The notes beneath the pieces were generated by a model, which ran no database searches, had not been told where the DNA came from, and saw only the letters and a list, made by a program, of their open reading frames with translations. The position numbers and the translations under genes were made by a program. A DNA stretch of 64,000 nucleotides from Streptomyces violaceusniger Tu 4113 (GTDB lineage: Bacteria > Actinomycetota > Actinomycetes > Streptomycetales > Streptomycetaceae): positions 10,478,001 to 10,542,000 of the forward strand of contig NC_015957.1 in NCBI RefSeq assembly GCF_000147815.2, in the 5' to 3' direction. Positions 9,293-18,301 of this stretch are shown here, piece after piece (position 1 is the stretch's first letter; every line of letters begins with the position of its first letter).

Positions 9293-9808
9293 GTGTACTT
9301 CGCCGCATTGCTCGCGCGCACCGCAGAAGGGTGGGAAGCGAGCGACACAGAGCTCGATGACGTGGAAACCCTGACGGATCTGATCGAACTGGCCCGTCTG
9401 GCCTCCAAGGACGACGACACGGTTTTGGCCTTCATCGAGCACGAAGACGCGTGGTTCGGCGTCGTCCGTGTGGACGGCGAGGACGACCCGCACATCTACG
9501 TATCGGACGCGGCAGCGGCCGCCCGCACCTCGTACGGCACGATGCTCACCGACGAGCTGCTCGGCCGGGACCCCGACGACGATCTGGACAGCCTGGTCGA
9601 CCTGGACGGCACCGAGGACGGCGAGCCGGACCGGGACGACGAGGACGCGGACGACGCCCCGGTCCCGCTCGGCCCGCTCGGCGACGCCGACATCCTGGCC
9701 GACTACGGCATGGACGAGAAGGAGCTGAAGTCTCTCGACGGGGACGCCCTCGAATCGATCGCCGAGATGCTGGGCTGCAGCATGGAGGGGCTGGAGGCGG
9801 TGCGCTGA
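9293..9808 (+). CDS. tRNA adenosine deaminase-associated protein
   Basis: 171 residues from the GTG at 9293, which has GGGAGAG about 5 bases upstream. The open frame extends back to 9152 but that leader has no ribosome site. The protein begins VYFAALLARTAEGWEA, the conserved start of the actinobacterial family that always precedes tadA. The middle is very acidic (DDDLDSLVDLDGTEDGEPD). It ends 101 bases before tadA on the same strand. Exact function is unknown; association with TadA rests on conserved neighbourhood. Confidence 0.88.
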   Translation: MYFAALLARTAEGWEASDTELDDVETLTDLIELARLASKDDDTVLAFIEHEDAWFGVVRVDGEDDPHIYVSDAAAAARTSYGTMLTDELLGRDPDDDLDSLVDLDGTEDGEPDRDDEDADDAPVPLGPLGDADILADYGMDEKELKSLDGDALESIAEMLGCSMEGLEAVR

Positions 9809-9909
9809 CCGCCGCAGCCATGCCACCCGCCCCGTCACCGCACTGATCCAAGTGATCCACACGAATCGCGAACCGAACCGATCCGCATGAACCGATCCAC
9901 ACTGACGTC

Positions 9910-10410
9910 ATGACCGATCCGCTGACCGGCCTCCTGCCCGGCCCCGAACCCGACCCCCTGCGCGATCCCTGGCGCGCCCCGATGCGCCTGGCGCTGGAGG
10001 AGGCGGTACGGGCACCCGAGACGGGAGATGTGCCGGTCGGCGCCGTCGTGCTGGGCCCGGACGGCTCGGTACTCGGCCGCGGCCGCAACGAGCGCGAGGC
10101 CCACGGCGACCCCACGGCCCACGCCGAGGTCCTCGCCCTCCGAGCCGCCGCCCACCACCTCGGCGGCTGGCGGCTGACCGGCTGCACCCTGGTGGTCACC
10201 CTGGAGCCGTGCACGATGTGCGCCGGCGCGATCGTCCTGTCCCGCCTGAACCGGCTGGTCTACGGCGCCGTGGACGAGAAGGCCGGCGCGGTCGGCTCCC
10301 TCTGGGACGTCGTCCGCGACCGCCGCCTCAACCACCGCCCCGAGGTCATCGCGGGCGTCCTGGCGGAGGCGTGCGCGGCCCCCCTGACCGCCTTCTTCCG
10401 CAAGTCCTGA
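9910..10410 (+). CDS. tadA: tRNA-specific adenosine deaminase
   Basis: 166 residues. The zinc site is H71-A-E73 and P100-C-T-M-C104, the cytidine/deoxycytidylate deaminase signature. TadA converts A34 to inosine in tRNA-Arg(ACG); that substrate tRNA is itself encoded at 51607-51679 in this window. The N-terminal ~20 residues are Pro-rich and extend the usual start. tRNA-Ser(CGA) follows 79 bases downstream. Confidence 0.93.
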   Translation: MTDPLTGLLPGPEPDPLRDPWRAPMRLALEEAVRAPETGDVPVGAVVLGPDGSVLGRGRNEREAHGDPTAHAEVLALRAAAHHLGGWRLTGCTLVVTLEPCTMCAGAIVLSRLNRLVYGAVDEKAGAVGSLWDVVRDRRLNHRPEVIAGVLAEACAAPLTAFFRKS

Positions 10411-10489
10411 CCCCTGCGCCCGGCCCCGTCCCGGCCCCGTCCCGGAACCGATTTCGGTTCCCGGCCACCCGTCCGCTAGGCTCTCTCTC

Positions 10490-10576
10490 GGTAGCGTGTC
10501 CGAGCGGCCGAAGGAGCGCGCCTCGAAAGCGCGTGAGGGGGCAACTCCTCCGTGGGTTCAAATCCCACCGCTACCG
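10490..10576 (+). tRNA. tRNA-Ser(CGA)
   Basis: 87-nt type II tRNA. The acceptor stem GGTAGCG pairs with CGCTACC; the anticodon loop is CTCGAAA (anticodon CGA) on a GCGCG-rich stem; a long variable arm (GAGGGGGCAACTCCTC) follows; the T loop is GGTTCAAATCC. Discriminator is G. No CCA is encoded. Confidence 0.95.
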
Positions 10577-10581
10577 CTCTC

Positions 10582-10625
10582 ACACCCCTCTGAACTGCGG
10601 AATCGCAGGGCAGAGGGGTGTTTTG
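10582..10625 (+). terminator. Rho-independent terminator after tRNA-Ser(CGA)
   Basis: An 11-bp stem, ACACCCCTCTG (10582-10592) with CAGAGGGGTGT (10611-10621), encloses an 18-base loop and is followed by TTT. It begins 6 bases after the tRNA. The 10626-10829 interval beyond it holds no gene I can support. Confidence 0.8.
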
Positions 10626-10829
10626 CGGGTGGATGTGTCCACCAGTCGTGTGGACACGTCCCGGCACGTGAGCCCCGCGTGACCCCAGCCGACCTGCCGA
10701 AACGGCCGTCGATGACGGGGCCTGCTGTGGGAACCCCGCCCCACCGACCCCGACGCCCGCCACGCCGTACAGCGCGGTTGTCGCTCGGCCCCGGACAACG
10801 CCTCCCGTCCGACGGGCTGTGATCCTCCG

Positions 10830-11495
10830 TCAGAGCCCCTGCGTGGTGCGGAAGAACTGGTCGATCTCCCGGCGGCCGGGGGCGGGTCGGGACAGGGGCT
10901 CGGAGCCGGGGGCCCGCAGCCCGTCCAGGAGGACGCCGATGTAGCGGTCGGCCAGGTCGGACACGGGTTCGTCATCCACCGTGTCGGCTGTGTGCCGCGG
11001 CGGGATGGAGTTCAGCATCAGGACGATGTCGTAGGCGTTGACGTCGTCGCGCAGGATGCCCGCCTGCTGGGTCCGGGTCACCAGGTCCTCCAAGGCGGCC
11101 AGGAGCTGGGTGCGGACGGCGACGAGTTCCGGTCCCGCTTCGGTGGCCCGCCCACGCGATACGGGGAAGAGCTGGCTGCTGCGCAGGCTCGTCATGTGGC
11201 GTACGACCCCGGTGAAGGCGGGCCAGGTGGCCGGTTCTCCGGCGAGGGCGCCCCGCACTTCGGCCAGGCTCTCCCGCATCACCTTGATCGCGATGCGTTC
11301 GACCAGCACGGCCTTGTTCGGGAAGTGGCGGTAGATCGTGCCCATGCCCAAGCCGGAGCGCTTCGCGACTTCCGCGATCGACGCCTGGTAGCCGAGGTCG
11401 GCGAAGACCTCCTGGGCGACGTCGAGGATGTGCTCGACGTTCTGGCGGGCGTCGGCGCGAAGTGGCCGGTCTGCGGGGGGCGTGGCTGGGCTCAT
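10830..11495 (-). CDS. TetR-family repressor, divergent from flavin oxidoreductase
   Basis: 221 residues. The helix-turn-helix lies at about 22-66 (ILDVAQEVFADLGYQASIAEV, then GLGMGTIYRHFPNKAVL). The C-terminal ligand domain is all-helical with no assignable inducer. It faces the FAD oxidoreductase across 91 bases that contain a perfect 12-1-12 inverted repeat, so it very probably represses itself and the oxidoreductase. Confidence 0.92.
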   Translation of the reverse strand: MSPATPPADRPLRADARQNVEHILDVAQEVFADLGYQASIAEVAKRSGLGMGTIYRHFPNKAVLVERIAIKVMRESLAEVRGALAGEPATWPAFTGVVRHMTSLRSSQLFPVSRGRATEAGPELVAVRTQLLAALEDLVTRTQQAGILRDDVNAYDIVLMLNSIPPRHTADTVDDEPVSDLADRYIGVLLDGLRAPGSEPLSRPAPGRREIDQFFRTTQGL

Positions 11496-11523
11496 GTGAT
11501 CCCGATGTTAGCCTGCGATGGCG

Positions 11524-11548
11524 TAACCGGAAATTGAATTTCCGGTTA
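11524..11548. promoter_or_regulatory. Probable TetR operator, perfect palindrome
   Basis: TAACCGGAAATT and AATTTCCGGTTA flank one central base. It lies 28 bases upstream of the TetR start and 38 bases upstream of the oxidoreductase start, where one repressor dimer pair could block both promoters. Confidence 0.8.
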
Positions 11549-11586
11549 GCTGCTGCTGTGCCGCATCCCCTTGAGGAGGCCCTCAC

Positions 11587-13011
11587 ATGACCGTCTCGGC
11601 AGACCCCCACACCGATTTCCCCGTCGGCTTCCGCGGCCGGGTGCTGCGCCCGGGCGACAACCGCTACGACGCCGCACGGGCCCTGTACCAAGGCCGCGCC
11701 GCTGACGAGGGGCCCGCGCTGATCGCGCAGTGCGCCGACGAGGACGACGTCGCGACCGTCCTGCGCTACGCCTCCGCCCGCCGCATCCCGGTCGCCGTAC
11801 GCGGCGGGGGACACGGCTCCGACGAATACGCGATGCCGGGCGGCGCCCTGGTCGTCGACCTCTCGCCGATGAAGGCGATCGCCGTCGACCCCGTGACCCG
11901 GGTGGTACGGGCCCAGCCGGGCGTCCTGCTCGGTGAGCTGGACGCCGCCGCCCAGCGGCACGGCCTGGCCGTACCCGCCGGGACGGTCAGCACCACCGGG
12001 GTGGCCGGCCTGACCCTGGGCGGCGGGATCGGCCACCTGATGCGCCGCTACGGCGCCACCGTCGACAACCTGCTGGCCTGCGACATGGTCACCGTGGACG
12101 GACGCAAGGTCCGCGCCGACGCGACCGAGAACCCGGAACTGTTCTGGGCGCTGCGCGGCGGGGGCGGAAACTTCGGGGTCGTCACCGCATTCGAGTACCG
12201 CGCGCACCCGGTCGGGCCGGACGTCGTGGCCGGTCAGTTGATCGTCGGCTTCGACCGGGCCGCCGACGTCCTCGGCCGGCTCCCCGCGCACATGGCCACC
12301 GCCCCGCGCGAGCTGGGCCTGCTCACCGCGATCACCCTGGCCCCCGCGCCGACGCTGCCCGAGGAAGTGCACGGCAAGCCGGTCCTCGTCCTCGTCCCCG
12401 TCTACACCGGCGACCTCGGCAAGGCCGACGAGGCCATCGCCCCGCTCGCCGCACTCGCCCGCCCGCTGGCCAACCTGGTCACCCCGATGCCGTGGCTGCG
12501 GGCGAACAGCCTCTTGGACGCCATCGCTCCGCACGGCAAGCGGATGAACTCAACGGGCGGCTACCTTCCGGCCCTGTCCGCCGATGCCATCGACGCCCTC
12601 CTGACCCATGGGTCCTCCGCACCCCCCAACCCCGGCGCTGCCACCACGATCAACCTGTGGTGCATGGGCGGCGCGATCTCCCAGGACACCGCCGAGGACG
12701 AGACCGCGTTCTCCCGCGAGGGCGCCGCCTGGCTGTGGGAAGCGATCGCCATGTGGGACACGCCCGAGCAGGACTCGCCATACGCGCAATGGGCGACAGC
12801 CGTCGACGCCGCCCTGCGACCCCACTCCCTGACCAACGGCTACACCAACCTCACCGACGACCTGGGCGAGGAATGGCGCCGAGGAGTCCACGGAAGCCAG
12901 GCCAAGCACCAGCGGCTGCGGGCTGTCAAGGCCGCCTGGGACCCCGACAACCTGCTCCGCTTCAACAAGAACATCGCCCCCGCGAACACCGAGTCCGCCC
13001 GAGCAGCATGA
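11587..13011 (+). CDS. FAD-binding (berberine-bridge-like) oxidoreductase
   Basis: 474 residues. The FAD-binding PCMH domain covers about 40-210; His76 in RGGGHGSDE is the expected 8-alpha covalent flavin site. The second (Cys) tether position, in the segment GTVSTTGVAGLTLGGGIG, has no cysteine, so mono-covalent flavin is expected. The C-terminal BBE motif is present (AVKAAWDPDNLLRFNKNI). An AGGAGG site precedes the ATG. Such enzymes oxidise alcohols, sugars or alkaloid-like substrates; the substrate here is unknown. Regulation by the divergent TetR is likely. Confidence 0.92.
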   Translation: MTVSADPHTDFPVGFRGRVLRPGDNRYDAARALYQGRAADEGPALIAQCADEDDVATVLRYASARRIPVAVRGGGHGSDEYAMPGGALVVDLSPMKAIAVDPVTRVVRAQPGVLLGELDAAAQRHGLAVPAGTVSTTGVAGLTLGGGIGHLMRRYGATVDNLLACDMVTVDGRKVRADATENPELFWALRGGGGNFGVVTAFEYRAHPVGPDVVAGQLIVGFDRAADVLGRLPAHMATAPRELGLLTAITLAPAPTLPEEVHGKPVLVLVPVYTGDLGKADEAIAPLAALARPLANLVTPMPWLRANSLLDAIAPHGKRMNSTGGYLPALSADAIDALLTHGSSAPPNPGAATTINLWCMGGAISQDTAEDETAFSREGAAWLWEAIAMWDTPEQDSPYAQWATAVDAALRPHSLTNGYTNLTDDLGEEWRRGVHGSQAKHQRLRAVKAAWDPDNLLRFNKNIAPANTESARAA

Positions 13012-13160
13012 CCACGCCGAGGACGAGCGTGGCCGCGACGGCCGCCTGGGTATGCAGCGGCCGATCCGCACGGCCGAGCAGCAGCCTGATCGTCCTGGTC
13101 AGGAACGCGGGCAGGACCATGGTCACCATGCTGTCGCCGGACGGTGCGCGGAGCGCGCCC

Positions 13161-13191
13161 GGCGTCCGTTCGGTTGCGCCGAACGGACGCC
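13161..13191. terminator. Bidirectional hairpin terminator
   Basis: A perfect 13-bp stem, GGCGTCCGTTCGG (13161-13173) with CCGAACGGACGCC (13179-13191) and a 5-base loop. It sits between the convergent oxidoreductase and DUF6777-like genes. Confidence 0.7.
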
Positions 13192-13224
13192 GTTACTACG
13201 GCGGAGCCAGGGCGGCCCTGGCGG

Positions 13225-14688
13225 TCAGGGGCCGGACGGGGGCGGCTGCTGCGGGGGTTGCTGCTGGTTGGGGTCGGGCTGCTGCTGTGGCTGGTCCTGC
13301 GGGGGCTGGTTCGGCGGCGGCTGGTTCGGCGGGGGCTGGTTCGGCGGGGGCTGGTTCGGCGGGGGCTGGTTCGGGGGCGGCGGGGGCGGGGGCTGGTTCG
13401 GGGGCGGTTGGTTCGGCGGGGGCTGGTTGGGCGGCGGCTGGTTCGGGGGCGGCGGGGGCGGGGGCTGCGGCTGCTGCTGGCCCGGATCCGTGGGCTGATC
13501 CTGGGGCTGCTGCTGGCCCGGGTCGGAGGGCTGGTCCTGCGGCTGGGGCTGCTGCTGCCCCGGGTCGGAGGGCTGATCCTGCGGCTGCTGCTGACCCGGG
13601 TCCGTGGGCTGGTCCTGCGGCTGCTGCTGCCCCGGGTCGGAGGGCTGATCCTGCGGCTGCTGCTGACCCGGGTCCGTGGGCTGGTCCTGCGGCTGCTGGC
13701 CCGGATCCGACGGCTGGTCGGAGGGCTGGTCGGAGGGCTGCGACTGCTGCGAGGGGGTCCCGGACGGGCGATCGGTCTCCAGCGGGGTGAACCGGTCGGA
13801 CGGCTTCAGGCTGATCTTCGGCGCTTCCCGCAGGCGCGGGGCGTGCTGCTCGCCCGGCATCGCCAGGGTGGACGGGTAGTCGGCCCGTGCCAGCACGGTG
13901 TCGCGCGGGTTCCCGCTGCCGTCGCCGTCGCCGAGCGGGCGCTTCAGGAGCTCGGTTTTGCCGATGCCCACCAGGACGAGGTGCTTGACGTTCTTCGTGG
14001 CCGGCCGGATGACGGTCACCGTGGTCCGGGAGAAACCGTTCCACTGGGGCCCGGTGAAGGTCGGCTTGGCGTTGCGCGGCGGGGCCGAGACCCGCACGGG
14101 ATTTCCGGAGTCGCACTTCACGACGGGCGCGCCGTGCTCATCGACGAAAACCGCCGTTCCGGCCTGGAGGACGGCGGACACCGGCTTCACCCCGCCGCGG
14201 TAGCCGTAGGTCTTCGCGTAGGTGTCGGAGCGCAGAGTGGCGCTCGTGAGCCGCTGGACGAAACCGGGGATGTCGTCCGGGCTGATGTTCTGGACCCGGC
14301 TCCAGGCCGCGCCCTTCTTCTTGTCGGCGTCGAGGTCGTGGGTCAGTCCCTGCCGGTCGCAGGGCTGCCGGTTCCGGACGCCGGCGTAGAGACCGGGGGT
14401 GTCGCCGCGGAAGGCCCGGCCTCCGTTGGAGGGCGAGACCACGTGTTTGCGGTCATGGCCGGCGGAGGAGGTGAACGCGGGGACGGACGTCTTTCCGACG
14501 GGTTCGCGCCGGTATTCGACCGTCGAGGCGAATCGGGGGGCTTCCCCGGAAGCCTCTCTGGAAGCTTTCCCGGAGGCCTTTTCGGAGGAGGAGACCATCC
14601 CAAGGACCACCACGACGGCCACCACGACGACGAAACCGACGAAGAGTGCTGAGCGACGTGAGGTGAGGTGCCATGAGATCGAGCGCAT
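13225..14688 (-). CDS. DUF6777-like membrane-anchored protein with Pro/Gln repeat tail
   Basis: 487 residues. One transmembrane helix lies at about 14-31 (ALFVGFVVVVAVVVVLGMV). Residues 60-310 contain TPGLYAGVRNRQPCDRQGL, a SATLRSDTYAKTYGYRGG segment and a VLQAGTAVFVDEHGAPVVKC segment, which I recognise as the Streptomyces DUF6777 pattern. The last ~175 residues are low complexity: seven or so copies of a QDQPSDPGQQQP-type unit, then PPPNQ repeats. Similar tails appear in Streptomyces wall-exposed proteins, but their role is unknown. The tail's DNA is a tandem repeat and may vary in length between strains. Confidence 0.75.
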   Translation of the reverse strand: MRSISWHLTSRRSALFVGFVVVVAVVVVLGMVSSSEKASGKASREASGEAPRFASTVEYRREPVGKTSVPAFTSSAGHDRKHVVSPSNGGRAFRGDTPGLYAGVRNRQPCDRQGLTHDLDADKKKGAAWSRVQNISPDDIPGFVQRLTSATLRSDTYAKTYGYRGGVKPVSAVLQAGTAVFVDEHGAPVVKCDSGNPVRVSAPPRNAKPTFTGPQWNGFSRTTVTVIRPATKNVKHLVLVGIGKTELLKRPLGDGDGSGNPRDTVLARADYPSTLAMPGEQHAPRLREAPKISLKPSDRFTPLETDRPSGTPSQQSQPSDQPSDQPSDPGQQPQDQPTDPGQQQPQDQPSDPGQQQPQDQPTDPGQQQPQDQPSDPGQQQPQPQDQPSDPGQQQPQDQPTDPGQQQPQPPPPPPPNQPPPNQPPPNQPPPNQPPPPPPPNQPPPNQPPPNQPPPNQPPPNQPPQDQPQQQPDPNQQQPPQQPPPSGP

Positions 14689-14819
14689 TTCCCTCTCCTT
14701 CCCTTACCTCGCTCCCCATCCTGCGCTCGCCCCGCACGCCCCCGCTTCCCCCGAAACCCCGACATCTCACCCCACTTTTGGGGGACTTGGCCCGTGTTTG
14801 GCCGCCGCCGCTCGCAGAA

Positions 14820-14853
14820 CCGCCCCCGGTCCGGTGGCCCGGACCGGGGGCGG
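14820..14853. promoter_or_regulatory. GC-rich hairpin in divergent intergenic region
   Basis: CCGCCCCCGGTCCG (14820-14833) pairs perfectly with CGGACCGGGGGCGG (14840-14853). It lies in the 301-base divergent gap between the DUF6777-like gene and the universal stress protein gene, where a terminator is not expected. It could be an attenuator or the end of an unseen small transcript. Nothing else was recognised in the gap. Confidence 0.4.
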
Positions 14854-14989
14854 TCGCTACCCCTCGCGGTCTGTGTGCGGCGCCCCCTCCGACCATGTCG
14901 GATGTTCGCCGCGTATCTAGACTAAACGGACCTGCTCCAGTTGGCAGGGGAACGGACCGGAAAACGGACGGCAGCCGAGGAGGACCCGG

Positions 14990-15874
14990 ATGAGCGGCGC
15001 TGTCGTGGCGGGGGTCGACGGATCGCAGCGCAGCCTTACGGCGGCCGAATGGGCCGCGCGGGAGGCGGCTCGGCGCGGGCGCGTGCTGCGGCTGGTGCAC
15101 GCCAGTCCGCCGCTGCCGCGCAGGGTCTCGCCGGTGCCCGGGGCGGACGCCTGGCAGTACGTGGGCGAGCAGATGCTCGGGCAGACGGTCGCCGACTTCC
15201 GGGCGCGCGATCCGGACCTCGAGATCGAAGGGGAGCACACCGCCGCCGAACCGGCCGAGGCACTGCTCACGGCCGCCGCGGGCGCCGGGCTGCTGGTGGT
15301 CGGGGCCCGGGGCTGGGGAGGCTTCGACGGGCTGGCGGTGGGCTCCGTGGCGCTGCGGGTGGCGGCGATGGCCCAGTGCCCGGTCGTCACGGTCCCGGAG
15401 GCGCGGTGTACGGGCGACGGATGGGACGGTGCGCATACGGACGAGGTGCAGCTCGGCTTCGACGCGCATGCCCCGGCACAGGCACCGGCCGACTTCGCGT
15501 TCCGCGCCGCCCAGGAGCGGGGCGTGCCGCTGCGGGTCGTGCATGCGTGGGCGCTGCCCCCGGCCTCCCCGTCGGCCTGGATGCTCACGGTGCTGGAGGA
15601 GGACCGCGCGATGTGGGAGGACCAGGAGAGCCAGGTGGTCTCCGACGCCCTGCGGCCGTGGCGGGAGAGATATCCGGAGGTCACGGTGGTGCCGGACGTC
15701 ATTCTGCTCAATCCGGCGGAGGCGCTGGTGAGGGCCTCGGAGCGGGCCGGGCTGCTGGTGATCGGGCGCCGTGCGGCCACCCGGCCGACCGAGCTGCGGC
15801 TGGGGCCGGTCGCCCATCCCGTACTGCACCACGCCCACTGCCCGGTGGCGGTCGTGCCGCATCCCGCGCTCTGA
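14990..15874 (+). CDS. Universal stress protein, two tandem USP domains
   Basis: 294 residues. Domain 1 spans about 1-140 (VVAGVDGSQRSLTAAEWAA; ATP loop VVGARGWGGFDGLAVGSVAL). Domain 2 spans about 150-290 (FRAAQERGVPLRVVHAW, ending LGPVAHPVLHHAHCPVAVV), with a less canonical loop. The first domain keeps the G-2X-G-9X-G(S) nucleotide pattern. GAGGA lies 5-10 bases before the ATG. It converges on pfkA with 4 bases between stops. Streptomyces USPs are commonly stress- or hypoxia-induced; the regulator is not visible. Confidence 0.9.
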   Translation: MSGAVVAGVDGSQRSLTAAEWAAREAARRGRVLRLVHASPPLPRRVSPVPGADAWQYVGEQMLGQTVADFRARDPDLEIEGEHTAAEPAEALLTAAAGAGLLVVGARGWGGFDGLAVGSVALRVAAMAQCPVVTVPEARCTGDGWDGAHTDEVQLGFDAHAPAQAPADFAFRAAQERGVPLRVVHAWALPPASPSAWMLTVLEEDRAMWEDQESQVVSDALRPWRERYPEVTVVPDVILLNPAEALVRASERAGLLVIGRRAATRPTELRLGPVAHPVLHHAHCPVAVVPHPAL

Positions 15875-15878
15875 GCGC

Positions 15879-16904
15879 TCAGCCGAAGAACACCCCGAAT
15901 TCGGAGTAGAGCGCGGGGTCGACGGTCTTGGTGCCCGCCGTGGCCTCCGCGAGCGGTATGCGCACGATGTCCGTGCCGCGCAGCGCCACCATCGTGCCGA
16001 AGTCCTGGTCCTTGACGGTGTCGATCGCGCGCAGCCCGAAGCGGGTGGCCAGCCAGCGGTCGAAGGCGCTGGGCGTGCCACCGCGCTGGATATGGCCCAG
16101 GACCGTGGTGCGGGCCTCCTTGCCGGTGCGATCGGCGATCTCATGGGCCAGCCACTCGCCGATACCGGACAGCCGGACATGGCCGAACTCGTCCAGGCTG
16201 GAGTCCTTGACCACCATCTGCCCCTTCTTCGGCACGGCCCCCTCCGCGACCACCACGATCGGTGCGTACCTGATCTTGAAGCGGTTCTCCACCCAGGCGC
16301 AGACCTGGCCGATGTCGAAGGGCTGCTCGGGGATGAGGATGACGTTGGCCCCGCCCGCGATGCCCGAGTGCAGCGCGATCCAGCCGGCGTGCCGCCCCAT
16401 CACCTCGACCACCAGGGCGCGGGTGTGGGATTCGGCGGTGGTGTGCAGCCGGTCGATCGCCTCGGTGGCGATATTGACGGCGGTGTCGAAGCCGAAGGTG
16501 TAGTCGGTGCCGGCCACGTCGTTGTCGATCGTCTTGGGCACCCCGACCACTTGGATGCCCTCGCCGCCCAGTGCCGCGGCGACTCCGAGCGTGTCCTCGC
16601 CGCCGATCGCGATGAGCGCGTCCACCTCGTACTCGGCGAGGGTCTCCCGCACTCGGCCGACGCCGTCCTCGCTGGCCAGGGGGTTGGTCCGGGAGGAGCC
16701 GAGGATGGTGCCGCCGCGCGGCAGGATGCCGCGCACGGCCGGGACGTCCAGCGGCACGATGGCTCCTTCGAGCACGCCGCGCCAGCCGTCCCGCACGCCG
16801 ACGAACTCGAAGCCGTGCACCTCCACGCCCTTTCGGACGATGCCGCGGATCGCGGCGTTGAGCCCGGGGCAGTCACCGCCGCCGGTCAGCACACCGACAC
16901 GCAT
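15879..16904 (-). CDS. pfkA: ATP-dependent 6-phosphofructokinase
   Basis: 341 residues from the ATG at 16904 (MRVGVLTGGGDCPGLNAAIRG), the usual actinobacterial length; an in-frame start at 17024 adds a non-conserved leader. The substrate motif PKTIDNDVAGTDYTFGFDTA and the GGEDTLGVA nucleotide loop place it in the mixed-substrate group found in Streptomyces. It catalyses fructose-6-phosphate phosphorylation in glycolysis. Streptomyces usually carry several paralogues and which one this is cannot be told. Confidence 0.94.
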   Translation of the reverse strand: MRVGVLTGGGDCPGLNAAIRGIVRKGVEVHGFEFVGVRDGWRGVLEGAIVPLDVPAVRGILPRGGTILGSSRTNPLASEDGVGRVRETLAEYEVDALIAIGGEDTLGVAAALGGEGIQVVGVPKTIDNDVAGTDYTFGFDTAVNIATEAIDRLHTTAESHTRALVVEVMGRHAGWIALHSGIAGGANVILIPEQPFDIGQVCAWVENRFKIRYAPIVVVAEGAVPKKGQMVVKDSSLDEFGHVRLSGIGEWLAHEIADRTGKEARTTVLGHIQRGGTPSAFDRWLATRFGLRAIDTVKDQDFGTMVALRGTDIVRIPLAEATAGTKTVDPALYSEFGVFFG

Positions 16905-17141
16905 CTCCGCTCCCTCCGCCGACACCCCGAGCCGCTGCCGCCGCTCCTTCTGCCGCCACTGGTGTTGCCTGGTGTCACTCCCTCTTTCTCCAGAATCCAC
17001 CCATTTGTAGCGCGGCGCCCACACCGGCGAAGGACCGTTTCCACAACACCGGTCTGTTCATCCGACTGATGCGACTGATGCGCCAGAGGTGTGGATAGAC
17101 TCTCGCGACTGCACAGGGGCACAGCGGGAGAGGCAGCACAG

Positions 17142-17306
17142 ATGGCCCAGGCGAAGAAAATCGTGCTCTATATGCTGATCGTCTTCGTGCTGTACACGAT
17201 CATCAAGACGCCGGCCAGGGCGGCCGACCTCGTCCAGGTCGGCTTCGAGGGCATATCGGACGCCGCCACGAGCGTCGGCGACTTCATGACGGAACTGACC
17301 AAATAG
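17142..17306 (+). CDS. Small conserved membrane protein (54 aa)
   Basis: 54 residues from the ATG at 17142 with GGGAGAGG 8 bases upstream. Start MAQAKKIVLYMLIVFVLYTI gives one transmembrane helix at about 6-22; the soluble tail ends DFMTELTK. It precedes the sigma-factor pair on the same strand. No function is known to me. Confidence 0.75.
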   Translation: MAQAKKIVLYMLIVFVLYTIIKTPARAADLVQVGFEGISDAATSVGDFMTELTK

Positions 17307-17467
17307 CCTCGATCCACCCCGCTCCCACCTCTCGAACTGCAACCCCATTTAGCCCCTTATTTGGCGATTCCTCCACCAACACGTGGTAAAGCGGTGCTTG
17401 CACACAGTGCACATGTCTTGTGATGCTATGACCGCTTTTGCCGGGTGAGTAACTGTGAAGGGGTGGC

Positions 17468-18301
17468 GTGACCGTGTCGGCCCGTACCGCGCCCAGAACC
17501 CCGCCCCAGAGCGATGGCGGCAGCGAAAGCGGCAGAAGCCGCGGGGCTGACGCCAGAGCGCTCACCCAGGTGCTCTTCGCCGAGCTCTCGGGCCTCACCC
17601 CGGGAACCCCCGAGCACACCCGTGTGCGCGCCGCGCTGATCGAGGCCAATCTGCCGCTGGTCCGCTACGCCGCGGCCCGCTTCCGCAGCCGCAACGAACC
17701 CATGGAGGACGTGATCCAGGTCGGCACCATCGGCCTGATCAACGCGATCGACCGGTTCGACCCGGACCGCGGGGTGCAGTTCCCGACGTTCGCCATGCCG
17801 ACCGTAGTCGGCGAGATCAAGCGCTACTTCCGCGACAACGTCCGCACCGTCCATGTGCCGCGCCGGCTGCATGAGCTGTGGGTGCAGGTCAACGGCGCGA
17901 CCGAGGACCTGACCGTGCTGCACGGCCGCTCCCCGACGACGGCCGAGATCGCCGAACGGCTCAAGCTGAGCGAGGAGGAGGTGCTCGCCTGTATCGAGGC
18001 GGGCCGCTCCTATCACGCCACTTCCCTTGAGGCCGCCCAGGAGGGCGACGGACTGCCCGGGCTGGTCGACCGGCTCGGTTACGAGGATCCGGCGCTCGCC
18101 GGAGTCGAGCACCGCGATCTGGTGCGCCATCTCCTCGTACAACTGCCCGAGCGCGAGCAGCGTATCCTTTTGCTGCGTTACTACAGCAATCTGACGCAAT
18201 CTCAGATCAGCGCCGAGCTCGGCGTCTCGCAGATGCATGTGTCCCGGCTGCTGTCCCGCAGCTTCGCCAGGCTGAGGTCCGCAAATCGGATCGAGTCCTG
18301 A
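17468..18301 (+). CDS. SigB/SigF-family RNA polymerase sigma factor (first of pair)
   Basis: 277 residues. Region 2 ([20 protein letters not shown], then [16 protein letters not shown] and [18 protein letters not shown]), region 3 ([20 protein letters not shown]) and region 4 with the helix-turn-helix ([24 protein letters not shown]) are all intact. The GTG start has AAGGGG just upstream. By family and memory of S. coelicolor gene order this resembles the sigF/sigN sporulation pair, but which is which is not certain. Such factors are held by anti-sigma factors; none is adjacent. A GGGTGAGT element at about 17443, close to the SigB-type -10 GGGTAY, lies just before the gene. Confidence 0.92.
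   Translation: MTVSARTAPRTPPQSDGGSESGRSRGADARALTQVLFAELSGLTPGTPEHTRVRAALIEANLPLVRYAAARFRSRNEPMEDVIQVGTIGLINAIDRFDPDRGVQFPTFAMPTVVGEIKRYFRDNVRTVHVPRRLHELWVQVNGATEDLTVLHGRSPTTAEIAERLKLSEEEVLACIEAGRSYHATSLEAAQEGDGLPGLVDRLGYEDPALAGVEHRDLVRHLLVQLPEREQRILLLRYYSNLTQSQISAELGVSQMHVSRLLSRSFARLRSANRIES

Noticed and set aside
13144..14652. A plus-strand Leu/Gly/Arg-rich protein over the Pro/Gln repeat
   Set aside because: It is the antisense of the DUF6777-like tail repeats, with no start context or domain.
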